Counted from the stretch's first letter, positions 45,495-56,328 are shown. The stretch: DNA of 64,000 nt from Chloroflexota bacterium (GCA_018969295.1 JAGWYN010000001.1:62001-126000), one strand, 5' to 3'. The notes: generated by a model from the letters alone, not told the origin. Numbers and translations are program-made.

Positions 45495-47027
45495 TCAACT
45501 GTTTCCGGCAAAACGTTCCAGGGCCGTCAGCACGCGCGCCGGGGTGGCCGGAGCCCGTTTGCGCAGAAAGTCGGCGATCCGGGCCCCGCTGATGCCGCGC
45601 TCGCTGGCCCGTTTCAAACTGCGCTGGGTGATGCGGTAGACGAAAACTGGGGAACTCTGTTGCCACTGAGCAAAGCGTTCGACCCGAAAGCGGTCAGCCA
45701 ATGAAACCCCGCTTGCCAGCGTCACTGTAAAATCTTCGGCAATCTGGAAGTGGTCGTGGAGCCGCTCGCCGGGGTCGGGCACCTCATGGCCCAGCCAGCG
45801 AGCTCCCCAGCTGCTGAGCGAAAGCAGCTGGGTTCCGTCTGCAGCCGCTTCAGCCTGCTCGAGTACAGCCAGATCGAGCACGGCCAGCCAGGCCAGCGGG
45901 CCGCGCACCAAAAAGCGCAGCAGCGCCCCCTCCACCTCGTTCCACCGCTCAAAGCCCTTGAGAAATTCCTGGGTGCTGCTGCTGCGGAGATACCAGGTGT
46001 CGTAGTCGCCGGTAGGCCGTTGGAAATCTGGTTCCACGGTGCGGACAGCCTCGATCAGATCGGTCCGGGCATACCAGGCACCCGGCTGCAGATGGCTGAG
46101 GAGCAGCAGCACTGCGCTGCGGGTCTGCAGCGGATCGTTCTGCCAGAGACCCGCCTCGACACACTCCAATTCTGGGGTGCGGCAGAGGTCGTTCCACTCC
46201 GGTGAGTCCCGCCAGCTTTCAAAAAGCAGGCGGCGCTGCTCGGGCCGTTTTTTTTCCAAAAAGGCGGCAACCTGGTTCTGGGCCAGATGCGCCCTGTCCC
46301 CCTCTCGACGCAGCCAGCCCAACCGTTGCGCGAGGTGCAGCAGCAGCAGCAGGCGTGTCTGCCCTTCCCGGTCTGTCGGGTCAAACGGCGTCTGCAGCCG
46401 TTCGGCCAGGGCGCTGAGATCGTCCGGATGGTGGCCGGTTGGGGTCAGACGCAGCGGCTCGTGGTAGACAAAACCGAGCAGCGATCCCAGATCCAACAGC
46501 AGAGCGTCGTCGGCCAGCAGCGTGCGCGCCGGGGACGGTGGGGCGGTCGGGTGGAGGGGGAGCCCGACCGGCAGTTCGCTCTGTGGGCGGGGCAGCCAAG
46601 GGGTGATATCGCTGGGCAGATAGATGTAGGTGTAGGCCTGCTGGCCTACACCTTTGAAGCCGCGACCGATCAGCCCGTTGTAGTAGAGCAGCTCAGCGAC
46701 GTTTTCCGGGTAGAGCCAGGGAGATTCCCGCTCGAGCCGGGCCGGGCCCATCTGCCGGATCGCACCGAACTCACGGCTGAACTGGGCTTCGGCAATCTCC
46801 CCATGGGTGCGCAGCAGCAGCAGGATGGCGGTTTCTGCCTGCGCACTCTCGTCGCACATCTCCTGGTAGGCCATCTGGACCGAGGTCGGATCGCTCAGCT
46901 GGGCGGCCAACAGTTCGACTGCCTGCCCGCGCGTCTCGGCCCCTTCGATCCAGGCCCCACGCAGCTCGGCGATCACTTGCAGCAAGAGCTCTGGGTAGCC
47001 AGCCAGCATTTGAGCAGAAGTAGGCAT
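45495..47027 (-). CDS. Helicase_C_3 (XPB/Ssl2 N-terminal-like) domain protein
   Basis: 510 residues, no helicase ATPase motifs. The C-terminal ~90 residues match the end of the Helicase_C_3/XPB-N domain: a beta hairpin (HFQIAEDFTVTLASGVSL), then FAQWQQSSPVFVYRITQRSLKRASERGISGARIADFLRKRAPA. The N-terminal half is helical, with LLRTHGEIAEAQFSREFG resembling a winged-helix unit. In actinobacteria a similar domain is found beside or fused to XPB helicases. Here it stands alone, so a DNA-binding or partner role is only suggested. ATG at 47027; a longer open frame upstream is ignored. Confidence 0.7.
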   Translation of the reverse strand: MPTSAQMLAGYPELLLQVIAELRGAWIEGAETRGQAVELLAAQLSDPTSVQMAYQEMCDESAQAETAILLLLRTHGEIAEAQFSREFGAIRQMGPARLERESPWLYPENVAELLYYNGLIGRGFKGVGQQAYTYIYLPSDITPWLPRPQSELPVGLPLHPTAPPSPARTLLADDALLLDLGSLLGFVYHEPLRLTPTGHHPDDLSALAERLQTPFDPTDREGQTRLLLLLHLAQRLGWLRREGDRAHLAQNQVAAFLEKKRPEQRRLLFESWRDSPEWNDLCRTPELECVEAGLWQNDPLQTRSAVLLLLSHLQPGAWYARTDLIEAVRTVEPDFQRPTGDYDTWYLRSSSTQEFLKGFERWNEVEGALLRFLVRGPLAWLAVLDLAVLEQAEAAADGTQLLSLSSWGARWLGHEVPDPGERLHDHFQIAEDFTVTLASGVSLADRFRVERFAQWQQSSPVFVYRITQRSLKRASERGISGARIADFLRKRAPATPARVLTALERFAGNS

Positions 47028-47094
47028 GATCCGCACCCTTTTTCCTTGAAACAGCCAAGGAGGCGGCAAAGACGCTTTGCCGCCAAGACGACAG

Positions 47095-47123
47095 TTCGCA
47101 ATTTGGGCAACATCCAGTATACT
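47095..47123 (+). promoter_or_regulatory. Promoter of the DUF1232 gene
   Basis: TTCGCA (47095-47100), 17 bp, TATACT (47118-47123). The start of transcription would be near 47130, just before the AGGAGA ribosome-binding site at 47146-47151. Confidence 0.55.
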
Positions 47124-47158
47124 GAATGAATGGAGTTGCCGATCAGGAGAATCGTACC

Positions 47159-47461
47159 ATGACACAAGGACATCGTCCGTTTTCTAATTTCCGCAATGGA
47201 GGGTTTGTCTTAAAGTCCCTTCAACTGTTGTTTGACTCGCGGGTGTCTGCTTCGCTCAAACTGTTGCTGCCGGTTGCCGCAGGACTTTACTGGCTTTCTC
47301 CGCTCGATCTGATGCCCCTGCTGCCCTTCGACGATCTAGTGGTCCTGTTTGGGGCGTTGGCGCTCTTTGTCAAACTGGCTTCCGACCAGATCGAACGTCA
47401 GCAAGGCCAACCGCAGCAGGAGGAATCTGTGGTCGACACGACCTGGCGGGTCGTCGAATGA
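47159..47461 (+). CDS. DUF1232 (YkvA-type) small membrane protein
   Basis: 100 residues. The DUF1232 signature is seen as LPVAAGLYWLSPLDLMPLLPFDDLVVLFGALALFVKLA, two hydrophobic segments with the conserved P-DL-P core. The rest is polar, with a Gln/Glu-rich C-terminus. Family function is unknown. ATG 47159 is preferred over the in-frame ATG at 47126, which lies only about 3 bp past the -10 element. The stop at 47461 is 55 bp before the MerR-like gene on the same strand. Confidence 0.8.
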   Translation: MTQGHRPFSNFRNGGFVLKSLQLLFDSRVSASLKLLLPVAAGLYWLSPLDLMPLLPFDDLVVLFGALALFVKLASDQIERQQGQPQQEESVVDTTWRVVE

Positions 47462-47516
47462 AACTGCTGCTTCCAGCATCTCGGCAAGCCCCTCTTGACA
47501 GCCTCTTGAGTCCGCT

Positions 47517-48173
47517 ATGGCCCTGAACGAAGGCACGCTGGCACAAGAGAGCGTCTATTCGCTGACCGAGGTTGCCTACCATTTTCAGGTAACGACGGAC
47601 CTGTTGCGCAGCTGGACCCAGCGGTTTGCCCAGGTTTTGAGTCCAGTGGCGCAGAGCGAGCCCCCCAAATTTTCGAACACGGATGTGGCGGCGCTCAGCA
47701 TGGTGCAACGGCTGTTGAGCCAGGGCCTGCCCGACGACCAGGTCAACGCGCACCTGATCCCCAGGCGTCTGGTCCAGGAAGAGCCGTCTGTTTTGGCGTT
47801 GGCCCACGAACAGAACCGGCAACTGGCGGAGGTCAAGGCAGGGGGGCTGCCGCAAGTGCTGGGGGATCTGCTGGGCACCATCGCCAACAGCCAGCAGAGT
47901 GTGCTCAACAGCCAGTCGACGTTGCGCGAGATGGTCGGCGTCGTTGTCCAGGACAACTTTACGCTCAAGGAAGAAAACCGCAAACTGCGCGAGCGGATGC
48001 TCGAGTTGGAGCGGGTGCTGGCAGAATACCAACGTCGTGAGGAGACCCGCAAGGAACGGCTGGAGAGCCGCCTGCGCGGGCTGGAGAACACGGTGGCTGC
48101 CCTCCAGCAGCAGATGGCACAGCTGATTCAGCTTCAGCGCCAGAGCCAGCAGCCGAAGCGAGGCTGGTGGTAG
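47517..48173 (+). CDS. MerR-like HTH protein with long coiled coil
   Basis: 218 residues. Residues about 12-75 look like a MerR-type winged helix: YSLTEVAYHFQVTTDLLRSWTQRF, then KFSNTDVAALSMVQRLLSQGLPDDQV. Residues about 130-205 are a strongly charged coiled coil (LKEENRKLRERMLELERVLAEY, then RRLEEs-like EETRKERLESRLRGLENTVAAL). The layout, a DNA-binding head and a dimerising rod with no effector domain, is seen in DNA-organising or partition-like proteins as well as regulators. Weak ribosome-binding site. Converges on rimO, with 4 bp between the stops. Confidence 0.7.
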   Translation: MALNEGTLAQESVYSLTEVAYHFQVTTDLLRSWTQRFAQVLSPVAQSEPPKFSNTDVAALSMVQRLLSQGLPDDQVNAHLIPRRLVQEEPSVLALAHEQNRQLAEVKAGGLPQVLGDLLGTIANSQQSVLNSQSTLREMVGVVVQDNFTLKEENRKLRERMLELERVLAEYQRREETRKERLESRLRGLENTVAALQQQMAQLIQLQRQSQQPKRGWW

Positions 48174-48177
48174 GCCA

Positions 48178-49646
<1,469 letters not shown>

Positions 49647-49650
<4 letters not shown>

Positions 49651-50333
49651 GTGAGTCGTTTGCCTTCCAGCCGCTGCTGGCTCATAGGTTTTGGTTCCAG
49701 CTCCAAAATTCGGTACGGGTAGACATTGATCACTTCGGTGTCGAGATAGCGGGTCTGGGTTGTGACATCGCGCCGGTAGAGATGAATGTGGCCGTGGAGC
49801 AGATAGCGAGGGCGGAACCATTTCATAAAGGTCAAAAAGCTTTTGAACCCCTGGTGGGGACGGTCGGGCTGGTCATGAATTCCCCAGGGGGGGGAGTGCG
49901 CCACCAGCACATCGAGATAGCGCCCGTAGCGGATGCGGTTGGTCAGCAGACGAGGGACCATTCCCCAGATCGTGAACAGCATCTCCATGTTGGTATATTG
50001 AAAACGTGGCGCATCGTTGTAGCGGATCGAACCTTCCAGCCCGGCCAGCAGCAAGGTCTGCTCGCGCTCGGTGCGTGCGTGGAGATTGACCGCTCCTTCC
50101 GGTTCGCTGACTGCCCGCCAATGGTCGTCACGCTGGCTGTGGTATTCGACCTCGCGAGCGTGGTTGCCGTGCACGAAATAGGTCGGGCACCCGGTCAGTG
50201 TCATCACATACTCGACATAATAATGGGGAAGGTCCCCACAGCTGATGACCAGGTCGAGCGCGCCGACATGTTGGTTGATGCCAGCGCTGTACAAGATGGG
50301 CTCGACTTTGTCGCTGATGACCAGTGCACGCAT
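49647..50333 (-). CDS. Calcineurin-like metallophosphoesterase
   Basis: 228 residues. Metal-binding motifs of the superfamily: [37 protein letters not shown] and [11 protein letters not shown]. The first motif (normally DxHG) is [15 protein letters not shown], where the aspartate is present but the histidine is replaced, a common variation. It is translated immediately before rimO with a 4 bp overlap. Substrate unknown; phosphodiester or nucleotide hydrolysis is general for the family. Confidence 0.85.
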
Positions 50334-50557
50334 AAAAAATGATTTTAACACTGGGGCCGGGCCAGCCCAAACAGCCAATCAGACAGGCCAGCAATTTGCC
50401 GCCCTCTGTTCCGGTGGGCAGGTGATCCATGGCCCCAGAACAGGTGGGGATTTCTGGTGTGTTGTGGGGGAGGAGAGGAGTAGAGGGGAACCGTTGGCCA
50501 CACAGAGGCGTTTTTGAAAAGAGGAATTCATTTTGTGGGGTCGAGAAAGGGGGCGTC

Positions 50558-52735
50558 ATGTGCATCCAGACGCTGTGCCTGTTGCCAGATCGCATCTGGC
50601 GTCGGGTTGTACAGTTTGTTGTTGTGTTGTGGACAGGGGTGTGGTTGGTCAGTGTAGTGCCTGCAGAGGCACAGCCTGCTGGCGCCACGTGGAGCGGCGC
50701 TGGCTGGCAGGCCAGCTACTGGAACAACCGATCCTTCGTCGCCGCACCTGCGTTGACACGCATCGACGCCGCTATCAATTTTTCTTGGGGAGTGGGGTCA
50801 CCGGCGCCGGAAATTGCAGCCGACAATTTTGCGGCGCGTTGGACGCGCACGCTGGAGGTGACAGAGCCGGGCCGCTATCGGTTTACCCTCAACAGCGACG
50901 ATGGTTCCCGGCTTTTCATCGACGATCAGCTGCTCATAAACGCCTGGTACGACCATGGCGTCTCCCGCACCTTTTCGGCCACGCTCGAGTTGGCGGCGGG
51001 CAGCCACGACGTGCGCGTCGAGTATTACGAGCGTCGGGGCGCCGCAACGGTGCGTTTGGGGTGGGCAGAGGCCAGTGCAGAGGCCAGTGCAGAGGCCAGT
51101 GCAGAGGTGCCGCTGCGCACACCCTCCCCTGCGACCGACCAGATCGTCAGGAGCGGCCAGTGGCGTGGCGAATACTACCAGAACCGGAGCCTGCTCGGTG
51201 CGCCGGTGCTCGTGCGCGAGGAACCTCAGGTCGATTTTGACTGGGGGATGGGCTCGCCCGCCGCTGGCCTCGTCGGCGCAGACGCCTTTTCTGTGCGCTG
51301 GACGAACACGGTGAACTTCCCCAAGGGAATCTACCGTTTTCGGGCTACGGTCGACGACGGTGTGCGTGTCTTTGTCGACGATCAGCTCGTCATCGATGGC
51401 TGGCGGGTACAGGCGGTTGCCACCTTTGATTCGGGGCAGATTGCCTTGGAGGGGGATGTGCCGCTGCGCGTCGAGTATTTCGAGGATGCGGGTGAGGCTC
51501 GGGTCGCGCTTTTCTGGTTTTCTGTGGATAGCGGGACGCCCCCTGTGCCGCCGCCCCCCGGCGAAATCTGGACGGCAGAGTACTTCAACAACCCCGATCT
51601 GGCGAACGCACCGGTGCTTGTGCGCGGGGAGGGCGGCGCCATCGACTACAGCTGGGGCACAGGCTCCCCGGTGCCGGGCCTCGTCGACAACGACACCTTT
51701 TCGGTGCGCTGGAACCGGGCGGTCCACCTGGAGGCTGGCCTCTATCGCTTCCGCGTGCGTGTCGACGACGGCGCCCGCCTCTACGTCCACAATCAACTGC
51801 TGATCGACCAGTGGCGCCAACAGTCACCGACCGAATTTACAGCGGACATCCATTTGCCTGGCGGGGCGATCCCGGTGCGGCTGGAGTATGTCGAGTTTAC
51901 CGGCGACGCCCTGGTGAGGCTGGCCTGGGAGCGGGTCAGCGGGGGCAACGGTGGGGGCAACGGTGGGGGCAACGGTGGGGGGGACGGTGGGGGGGACATC
52001 CCCTCGTCAGAATGGCACCCGGTGACGCCGACTCGTTCCTACACGGGTGAGTACTTTGCCGGCCGCGACCTGGGCGGCAGCCCGGCGTGGGTGCGGTCGG
52101 ATCGTGACATCGACTTTGACTGGGGCAACGGCTCGCCAGGATCGGGTCTGCCGGCGGACAACTTCTCTGTGCGCTGGACAAACACGCTGCATCTGGATGC
52201 AGGCCGGTATCGCTTCACCGTTGAGACCGACGACGGCGTCCGGCTCTATCTCGACGACCGGCTGGTCATCGACAAGTGGCGGGTACAGTCACGCACACAG
52301 CATACCTACGAGAGCACGCTTGACGGCGGCGACTATCGCATTCGCATGGAATACTTCGATGCGGGGGGCGTAGCGTTTGCCCGTCTGCGCATCGCGGTCC
52401 GTCAGGAAGCAGACAGTGCCATTGGCAACATCGTCACCTGTGTGCCGCCGCAGCCCAAAAACTATGCCTGGATCAAACTCTACCGGCTTGACAACGCCAA
52501 CCAGTGGCTCTCCATCAGCCGGGGCATTGGCTCCATCAACGCCACGGGCTTTCTCAAGATCGACGGGTTGCCGGTGGATGTGAACCGTTTTGGCAGTGCC
52601 GGTGAACCGTACAAGGTGGAGCAGTGGGTCGACAATCGGATTGTACAGTCTACCGGCGACTTTCTGCGCGGCGAACCAGAATTTCGTGTGCGCGCCTTCG
52701 CTGACAACTACACGCCATGGCGCTGTGAACCCTGA
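50558..52735 (+). CDS. Secreted protein with four PA14 domains
   Basis: 725 residues. Signal peptide ends near AEAQPAG after a hydrophobic [18 protein letters not shown]. Four copies of a PA14 carbohydrate-binding domain follow (about residues 45-170, 205-325, 345-465 and 490-610). Each has the pattern WxxxYxNxxxL, FxWGxGSPxPGL, FSVRW and YRFxxxxDDGxRLxxDDQLxIDxW. They are separated by low-complexity linkers: an EASA repeat and a GGGN/GGGD repeat. The C-terminal ~110 residues have one strand-rich unit ([21 protein letters not shown]) of unknown fold. No catalytic domain is seen; a surface glycan binder is likely. Confidence 0.88.
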   Translation: MCIQTLCLLPDRIWRRVVQFVVVLWTGVWLVSVVPAEAQPAGATWSGAGWQASYWNNRSFVAAPALTRIDAAINFSWGVGSPAPEIAADNFAARWTRTLEVTEPGRYRFTLNSDDGSRLFIDDQLLINAWYDHGVSRTFSATLELAAGSHDVRVEYYERRGAATVRLGWAEASAEASAEASAEVPLRTPSPATDQIVRSGQWRGEYYQNRSLLGAPVLVREEPQVDFDWGMGSPAAGLVGADAFSVRWTNTVNFPKGIYRFRATVDDGVRVFVDDQLVIDGWRVQAVATFDSGQIALEGDVPLRVEYFEDAGEARVALFWFSVDSGTPPVPPPPGEIWTAEYFNNPDLANAPVLVRGEGGAIDYSWGTGSPVPGLVDNDTFSVRWNRAVHLEAGLYRFRVRVDDGARLYVHNQLLIDQWRQQSPTEFTADIHLPGGAIPVRLEYVEFTGDALVRLAWERVSGGNGGGNGGGNGGGDGGGDIPSSEWHPVTPTRSYTGEYFAGRDLGGSPAWVRSDRDIDFDWGNGSPGSGLPADNFSVRWTNTLHLDAGRYRFTVETDDGVRLYLDDRLVIDKWRVQSRTQHTYESTLDGGDYRIRMEYFDAGGVAFARLRIAVRQEADSAIGNIVTCVPPQPKNYAWIKLYRLDNANQWLSISRGIGSINATGFLKIDGLPVDVNRFGSAGEPYKVEQWVDNRIVQSTGDFLRGEPEFRVRAFADNYTPWRCEP
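51069..51104 (+). repeat. Three tandem 12 bp coding repeats
   Basis: The unit GCCAGTGCAGAG is repeated three times, coding for the [13 protein letters not shown] linker between the first and second PA14 domains. Copy number may vary between strains. Confidence 0.85.
51942..51998 (+). repeat. Tandem GGC-AAC-GGT-GGG type coding repeat
   Basis: Near-identical 12 bp units (GGCAACGGTGGG and GACGGTGGGGGG variants) code for a Gly/Asn/Asp linker between PA14 domains three and four. The last units differ from the first by single bases. Confidence 0.8.
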
Positions 52736-52765
52736 CTCAGATCGGAGGAGAAGGAGATCTTGTCT

Positions 52766-53293
52766 GTGACAACAATCTTGCGCAATGCTGCCGACGCTCC
52801 GATCCGTTTTGGGGTCGCTGCGTGTTGCCTCGACTGGGTGTTGGTGGCAGCCACCGCACGCGGCCTCTGTGCCATCGACCTGGGCGATACCCCCGCCGAA
52901 CTCGAGGCTGGGCTGCGCGCCCGTTTCCCACACGCAGCCCCGGCACATGACCCTGAGTTTGTCGGCTGGATGCAGCAGGTCGTCGATTTTTTTGAGGCGC
53001 CGGCGCAAGGCTGCTCCCTGCCGCTCGATATCCAGGGCACAGCTTTCCAAAGGCGGGTCTGGGCGGCGCTCTGCCAGATCCCGGCGGGCAGTACGCTGAG
53101 TTATGCCGAGGTCGCTGCCCGCATCGGCGCCCCGGCAGCGGCGCGGGCGGTGGCAGGCGCGTGTGCCGCCAATACGGTGGCTGGGGCCATCCCCTGCCAC
53201 CGTGTCGTGCGACAGAACGGCGAGCTCAGCGGCTACCGCTGGGGCGTCGAACGCAAGCAGCAGCTGCTGGCTCGCGAAAAATGTCCTGGGTGA
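52766..53293 (+). CDS. Methylated-DNA-protein cysteine methyltransferase (Ogt/AGT)
   Basis: Suicide repair protein that takes the alkyl group from O6-alkylguanine onto a cysteine. 175 residues. Active site AIPCHRVVRQNG with the acceptor Cys at about 144; the helix-turn-helix region TLSYAEVAARIGAPAAARAVAGACAANT; and FQRRVWAALCQIPAGS before it. GTG at 52766 is preferred: the AAGGAG at 52751-52756 is too close to the alternative TTG at 52760. Possibly co-transcribed with the PA14 gene just upstream, though functionally unrelated. Confidence 0.93.
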   Translation: MTTILRNAADAPIRFGVAACCLDWVLVAATARGLCAIDLGDTPAELEAGLRARFPHAAPAHDPEFVGWMQQVVDFFEAPAQGCSLPLDIQGTAFQRRVWAALCQIPAGSTLSYAEVAARIGAPAAARAVAGACAANTVAGAIPCHRVVRQNGELSGYRWGVERKQQLLAREKCPG

Positions 53294-53377
53294 ACGCTCC
53301 GGCGGGCAGCCCTCACAAGAAGGCCAAATCGGGTCAACCTGCTGCCGGGCCTGCCACATTTTGAGCCTCCCCACCGT

Positions 53378-53440
53378 TTGACAGAGCTTCGTACACCTGT
53401 TATATTTTTGTGCAATTGCACGGTTTTTGTGCAATTGTGC
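53378..53440 (+). promoter_or_regulatory. SorC-operon promoter and overlapping double operator
   Basis: TTGACA (53378-53383), 17 bp, TATATT (53401-53406) is the best promoter in the window. Directly on it lie two copies of TTTTTGTGCAATTG starting at 53405 and 53424 (19 bp period). The first contains the perfect 12 bp palindrome GTGCAATTGCAC (53410-53421), the second a similar GTGCAATTGTGC (53429-53440). The expected start site near 53413 lies inside the first copy, so a bound repressor would block transcription. The likely ligand-responsive protein is the SorC-type regulator encoded just downstream. Confidence 0.8.
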
Positions 53441-53459
53441 GATTTTGTCTGTGGAGTTT

Positions 53460-54446
53460 ATGTTGGACTTTGCCGAACATGAGCTGCTTGCCCAGGTTGC
53501 TGCCATGTACTATGTCGAAGAGCTGACGCAAGATGCGATCGCTTTGCAGCTTGGGCTGTCGCGCATCAAAATTTATCGGCTGCTCAAACAGGCGCGTGCC
53601 GAGCAGGTGATTCAGTTCACGGTCAACTGGCCGGTGCAGCGCACACCCGACGTCGAGCTGCAGCTGTGCCGGGGTTTTGGTCTGCGTGAAGCGTTTGTGC
53701 TCAAACCAAGCAGCAGCGACCGCACCCATGCCCTGGCACGGGTAGGGCAGTTGGGCGCACGTTTTCTGGAGCAGACCTTGCGCGACGGCATGACGCTGAC
53801 GGTCTGTCTGGGACGTTCCACCTTTGAGGTCATCCACGCGGTGCGTCCGGGGTTTCAGGGGCGGGTCAGTGTCGTGCAGGCGGTCGGCAGCATGGCCCTG
53901 GCAACCCCTGGGCTGGACAGTGCCTCGCTCACGCGCGAACTGGCAGCCAAGCTGGGCGGTGCTGCCCAGTACCTGGCTGCACCGATGGTGGTCGACAGCA
54001 TTGGTGCAGCCGAGATGTTGCGCAGCCAGCGCGATGTCCAACGCCCGCTGGAGCTGGCCCGCCAGGCTGATGTGGCATTGGTCGGCGTCGGCAACCTCGA
54101 CCCTGCGACCTCCGAATTTGCCAAAGCGGGCTATCTCAGCGCCGACGAGCTGACGCGTATCCGACAGGCAGGAGGGGTCGGCGATATCTCCGGCCAGATT
54201 TTCACAGCCGACGGTGCAGCCTACACGGGGGGCTTCAACGAACGTGTGATCGGTCTGCGGCTGGAAGATCTGCGCACAATCCCTACAGTGATCTCGATTG
54301 CCGTCGGCGCTGCCAAGACAGAGGCGATCCTTGGCGCGCTGCGGACAGGGGTCCTTGATGTCTTCTGCACCGACCTGGACACGGCAGCGGCGCTGCTGCA
54401 ACTGGCCCATCGTCCTACAACTTTTTTGGATCGTGAGCGTCTCTGA
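53460..54446 (+). CDS. SorC/DeoR-family sugar-responsive transcriptional regulator
   Basis: 328 residues. N-terminal helix-turn-helix about 8-60: AMYYVEELTQDAIALQLGLSRIKIYRLLKQA. The rest is the SorC sugar-binding domain, with GFGLREAFVLK, GMTLTVCLGRSTFEVIHAV, VALVGVGNLDP, DISGQIFTADG and the C-terminal VISIAVGAAKTEAILGAL. These proteins bind a phosphorylated sugar or polyol and leave (or act at) their operator. ATG at 53460 with GGAG upstream. Almost certainly autoregulated by the double operator described above. Stop and next start overlap (TGATG). Confidence 0.92.
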   Translation: MLDFAEHELLAQVAAMYYVEELTQDAIALQLGLSRIKIYRLLKQARAEQVIQFTVNWPVQRTPDVELQLCRGFGLREAFVLKPSSSDRTHALARVGQLGARFLEQTLRDGMTLTVCLGRSTFEVIHAVRPGFQGRVSVVQAVGSMALATPGLDSASLTRELAAKLGGAAQYLAAPMVVDSIGAAEMLRSQRDVQRPLELARQADVALVGVGNLDPATSEFAKAGYLSADELTRIRQAGGVGDISGQIFTADGAAYTGGFNERVIGLRLEDLRTIPTVISIAVGAAKTEAILGALRTGVLDVFCTDLDTAAALLQLAHRPTTFLDRERL

Positions 54447-55513
54447 TGAGAAACATTGAACGGGTCCCTGTTTTTCGTGGCAACGGTCTCCTGGAATATG
54501 TGGAGCGTCAGCCACCTGCTGTGGCAGCTGACGACGATGTGATCGTACAGGTCGAAGCGTGCGGCATCTGCGGCACCGATCTCAACATTCTGGCCGTGCC
54601 GCCCGCCCACAAAGCACCGCCCGGCATTGTGATCGGGCATGAGGCTGTCGGGGTGGTCGGTGCCGTCGGGCCAGCGGTCACGCGGGTCAAGCCAGGCGAT
54701 CGCGTTGTGGTGGCCAATCGGTTGACCTGTGGCCGATGCGACTACTGCTGTCGTGGGCTGGACAACCAATGCACCCACTACCAGACCATCGGAACGACCA
54801 TCGACGGCGCATTTGCTCCGACCTTGCGTGCACCGGCGAGCGCGCTGTGGACAATCGACCCTGCGCTGCCGCGCGACGATGCGGCATTGTTCGAGCCGCT
54901 TTCCTGTGCGGTCGGAGCGGTCAGGCGTGCCCCCTTCCAACCGGGCGACAACGTGGCGATCCTGGGCGCCGGACCCATGGGGCTGCTTTTTGCGCTGGTC
55001 TATCGGTCGATGGGCGCAGGCAAGGTGATTGTGCTCGATGTCGCCCCCTACCGGCTGGAGTTTGCACAGGAGATCGGCCTGGACGCCGCGATCAATGTGG
55101 CCCAGGTAGATGCAGCCGCTGCGGTCAAGCAGCTGACCCGGCTCGGCGCCGATATCGTCGTCGATGCTGTCGGCAACCAGATCCACCAGGCGATTCAGCT
55201 GGCACGACGCGGCGGGCAGGTGATCCTTTTCGGGCTGCGCCCGCACGACAACCCGCCTGTCAACCAGTACACGATCACACGCTACGACCTGACCCTGCAT
55301 GGTGCGTTTGTCGGGCTTCACCCCTTCGCGCAGACGATCCAGCTGCTGGAAAGCCGCCGCGTGCAGCCCTCGATTTTGGTTACACACCGGCTCCCATTGG
55401 ATCAACTGGCGCACGGCGTCGAGTTGATGCGTACGCAGCAGGCGATGAAGGTGTTGATCGAGGTAAATTCTTTCACGGCAACCAACTCACACAACGAATT
55501 TCAGGAGAGGTAA
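54446..55513 (+). CDS. Zinc-dependent polyol dehydrogenase (MDR superfamily)
   Basis: 355 residues. Catalytic zinc ligands Cys42, His65-Glu66 (EACGICGTDLN, VIGHEAVG); structural zinc Cys95, Cys98, Cys101 and Cys109 (LTCGRCDYCCRGLDNQC); nucleotide-binding GAGPMGLL at about 172. Pattern like sorbitol/L-iditol/threonine dehydrogenases, so it probably oxidises a polyol or sugar acid with NAD. It is translationally coupled to the SorC gene (1 bp overlap) and followed by the epimerase-like gene within 6 bp. The substrate is probably the inducer or a close relative. Confidence 0.9.
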   Translation: MRNIERVPVFRGNGLLEYVERQPPAVAADDDVIVQVEACGICGTDLNILAVPPAHKAPPGIVIGHEAVGVVGAVGPAVTRVKPGDRVVVANRLTCGRCDYCCRGLDNQCTHYQTIGTTIDGAFAPTLRAPASALWTIDPALPRDDAALFEPLSCAVGAVRRAPFQPGDNVAILGAGPMGLLFALVYRSMGAGKVIVLDVAPYRLEFAQEIGLDAAINVAQVDAAAAVKQLTRLGADIVVDAVGNQIHQAIQLARRGGQVILFGLRPHDNPPVNQYTITRYDLTLHGAFVGLHPFAQTIQLLESRRVQPSILVTHRLPLDQLAHGVELMRTQQAMKVLIEVNSFTATNSHNEFQER

Positions 55514-55518
55514 AATTT

Positions 55519-56328
55519 ATGGGAAATACCATTGGAAAAGTCTCGCAAAAATGTAAAATCGCTGCCGGGCTCTTCTGGGCAGACTATGCGGTGTTGGGCG
55601 CGCAGATCCAGGATCTGGAGGCGGCAGGTGTGGACTGGCTGCACATCGAAGTGCGCGACGGAAAATACATGGATTTTGGGATGCCACGTGGGGGGTTCGA
55701 CATCATCGAGGCCACAGTTGCCAGCACCCACCTGGAAGTTGAGGCACAGCTCCAGATGTATCGCCCGAACTTTGACACCTTCGACCAGCTCAAGGCGTTG
55801 GGGGTCAGCCTGATCAGCCTGCCCATCGAGACAACCGGTGAGATGATCTTCCAGCAGATCACGTATATCAAAGAAAAATTGGAACTCAAGGTCGGTGTGT
55901 GGGCATGGCAAGGCGTGCCGACGAGCGCGTTCGAGCAATTCATCCACCCCTATGTGGATATCATCGAATATGAGAGCCGTGCCCCCTTCTGGGTCAAGCC
56001 CAAACCTGGGCAGAGCCCCCATACGATGGACCCGATCATGGTGAAGACCCTGCGCAGGCTGCACGACCTGATCGCTGAGGCGGGTATGGAAGGGCAGATC
56101 GAGTTGATGGAAGATGGCGGTCTCAATGCAGGGAATGTCGCCGAATTCATCGCTGCCGGGATGACGGTCGGCGAGTTCTCGTCCCCCTTGCTCAAGGGGC
56201 CCAACGGCAAACTCAAGCCCGGTACCGGCGAGATCGCTGCGGCTGTGCAGAAGTTGCGCACCGTGATGGATGGAGCGAGCGACCAGTACCGGACAGAAGA
56301 GGGGAGACTGAGGACGCTGCACCCATGA
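55519..56328 (+). CDS. Ribulose-phosphate 3-epimerase-like protein with altered metal ligands
   Basis: 269 residues, TIM barrel of the RPE family: KIAAGLFWADYAVLGAQIQDLEAAGVDWLHIEV begins like KIAPSILAADF. But the ligand set differs from real RPE: HVDVMDG is HIEVRDG (His42 kept, Asp to Glu44), the HLM motif is AQLQM (His to Gln at about 77), while the aspartate of MEDGGLN (about 199) is kept. The typical phosphate-binding end is GEFSSPLLKGPNGKLKPG, also unusual. Strong AGGAGAGG before ATG 55519. Likely an epimerase or isomerase on a different substrate; alternatively a non-catalytic homologue. Confidence 0.8.
   Translation: MGNTIGKVSQKCKIAAGLFWADYAVLGAQIQDLEAAGVDWLHIEVRDGKYMDFGMPRGGFDIIEATVASTHLEVEAQLQMYRPNFDTFDQLKALGVSLISLPIETTGEMIFQQITYIKEKLELKVGVWAWQGVPTSAFEQFIHPYVDIIEYESRAPFWVKPKPGQSPHTMDPIMVKTLRRLHDLIAEAGMEGQIELMEDGGLNAGNVAEFIAAGMTVGEFSSPLLKGPNGKLKPGTGEIAAAVQKLRTVMDGASDQYRTEEGRLRTLHP

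Noticed and set aside
54736..55518. N-terminal extension of the RPE-like gene to 54736
   Set aside because: It lies out of frame inside the dehydrogenase gene, reads as Arg/Pro-rich noise, and a strong ribosome-binding site marks 55519.
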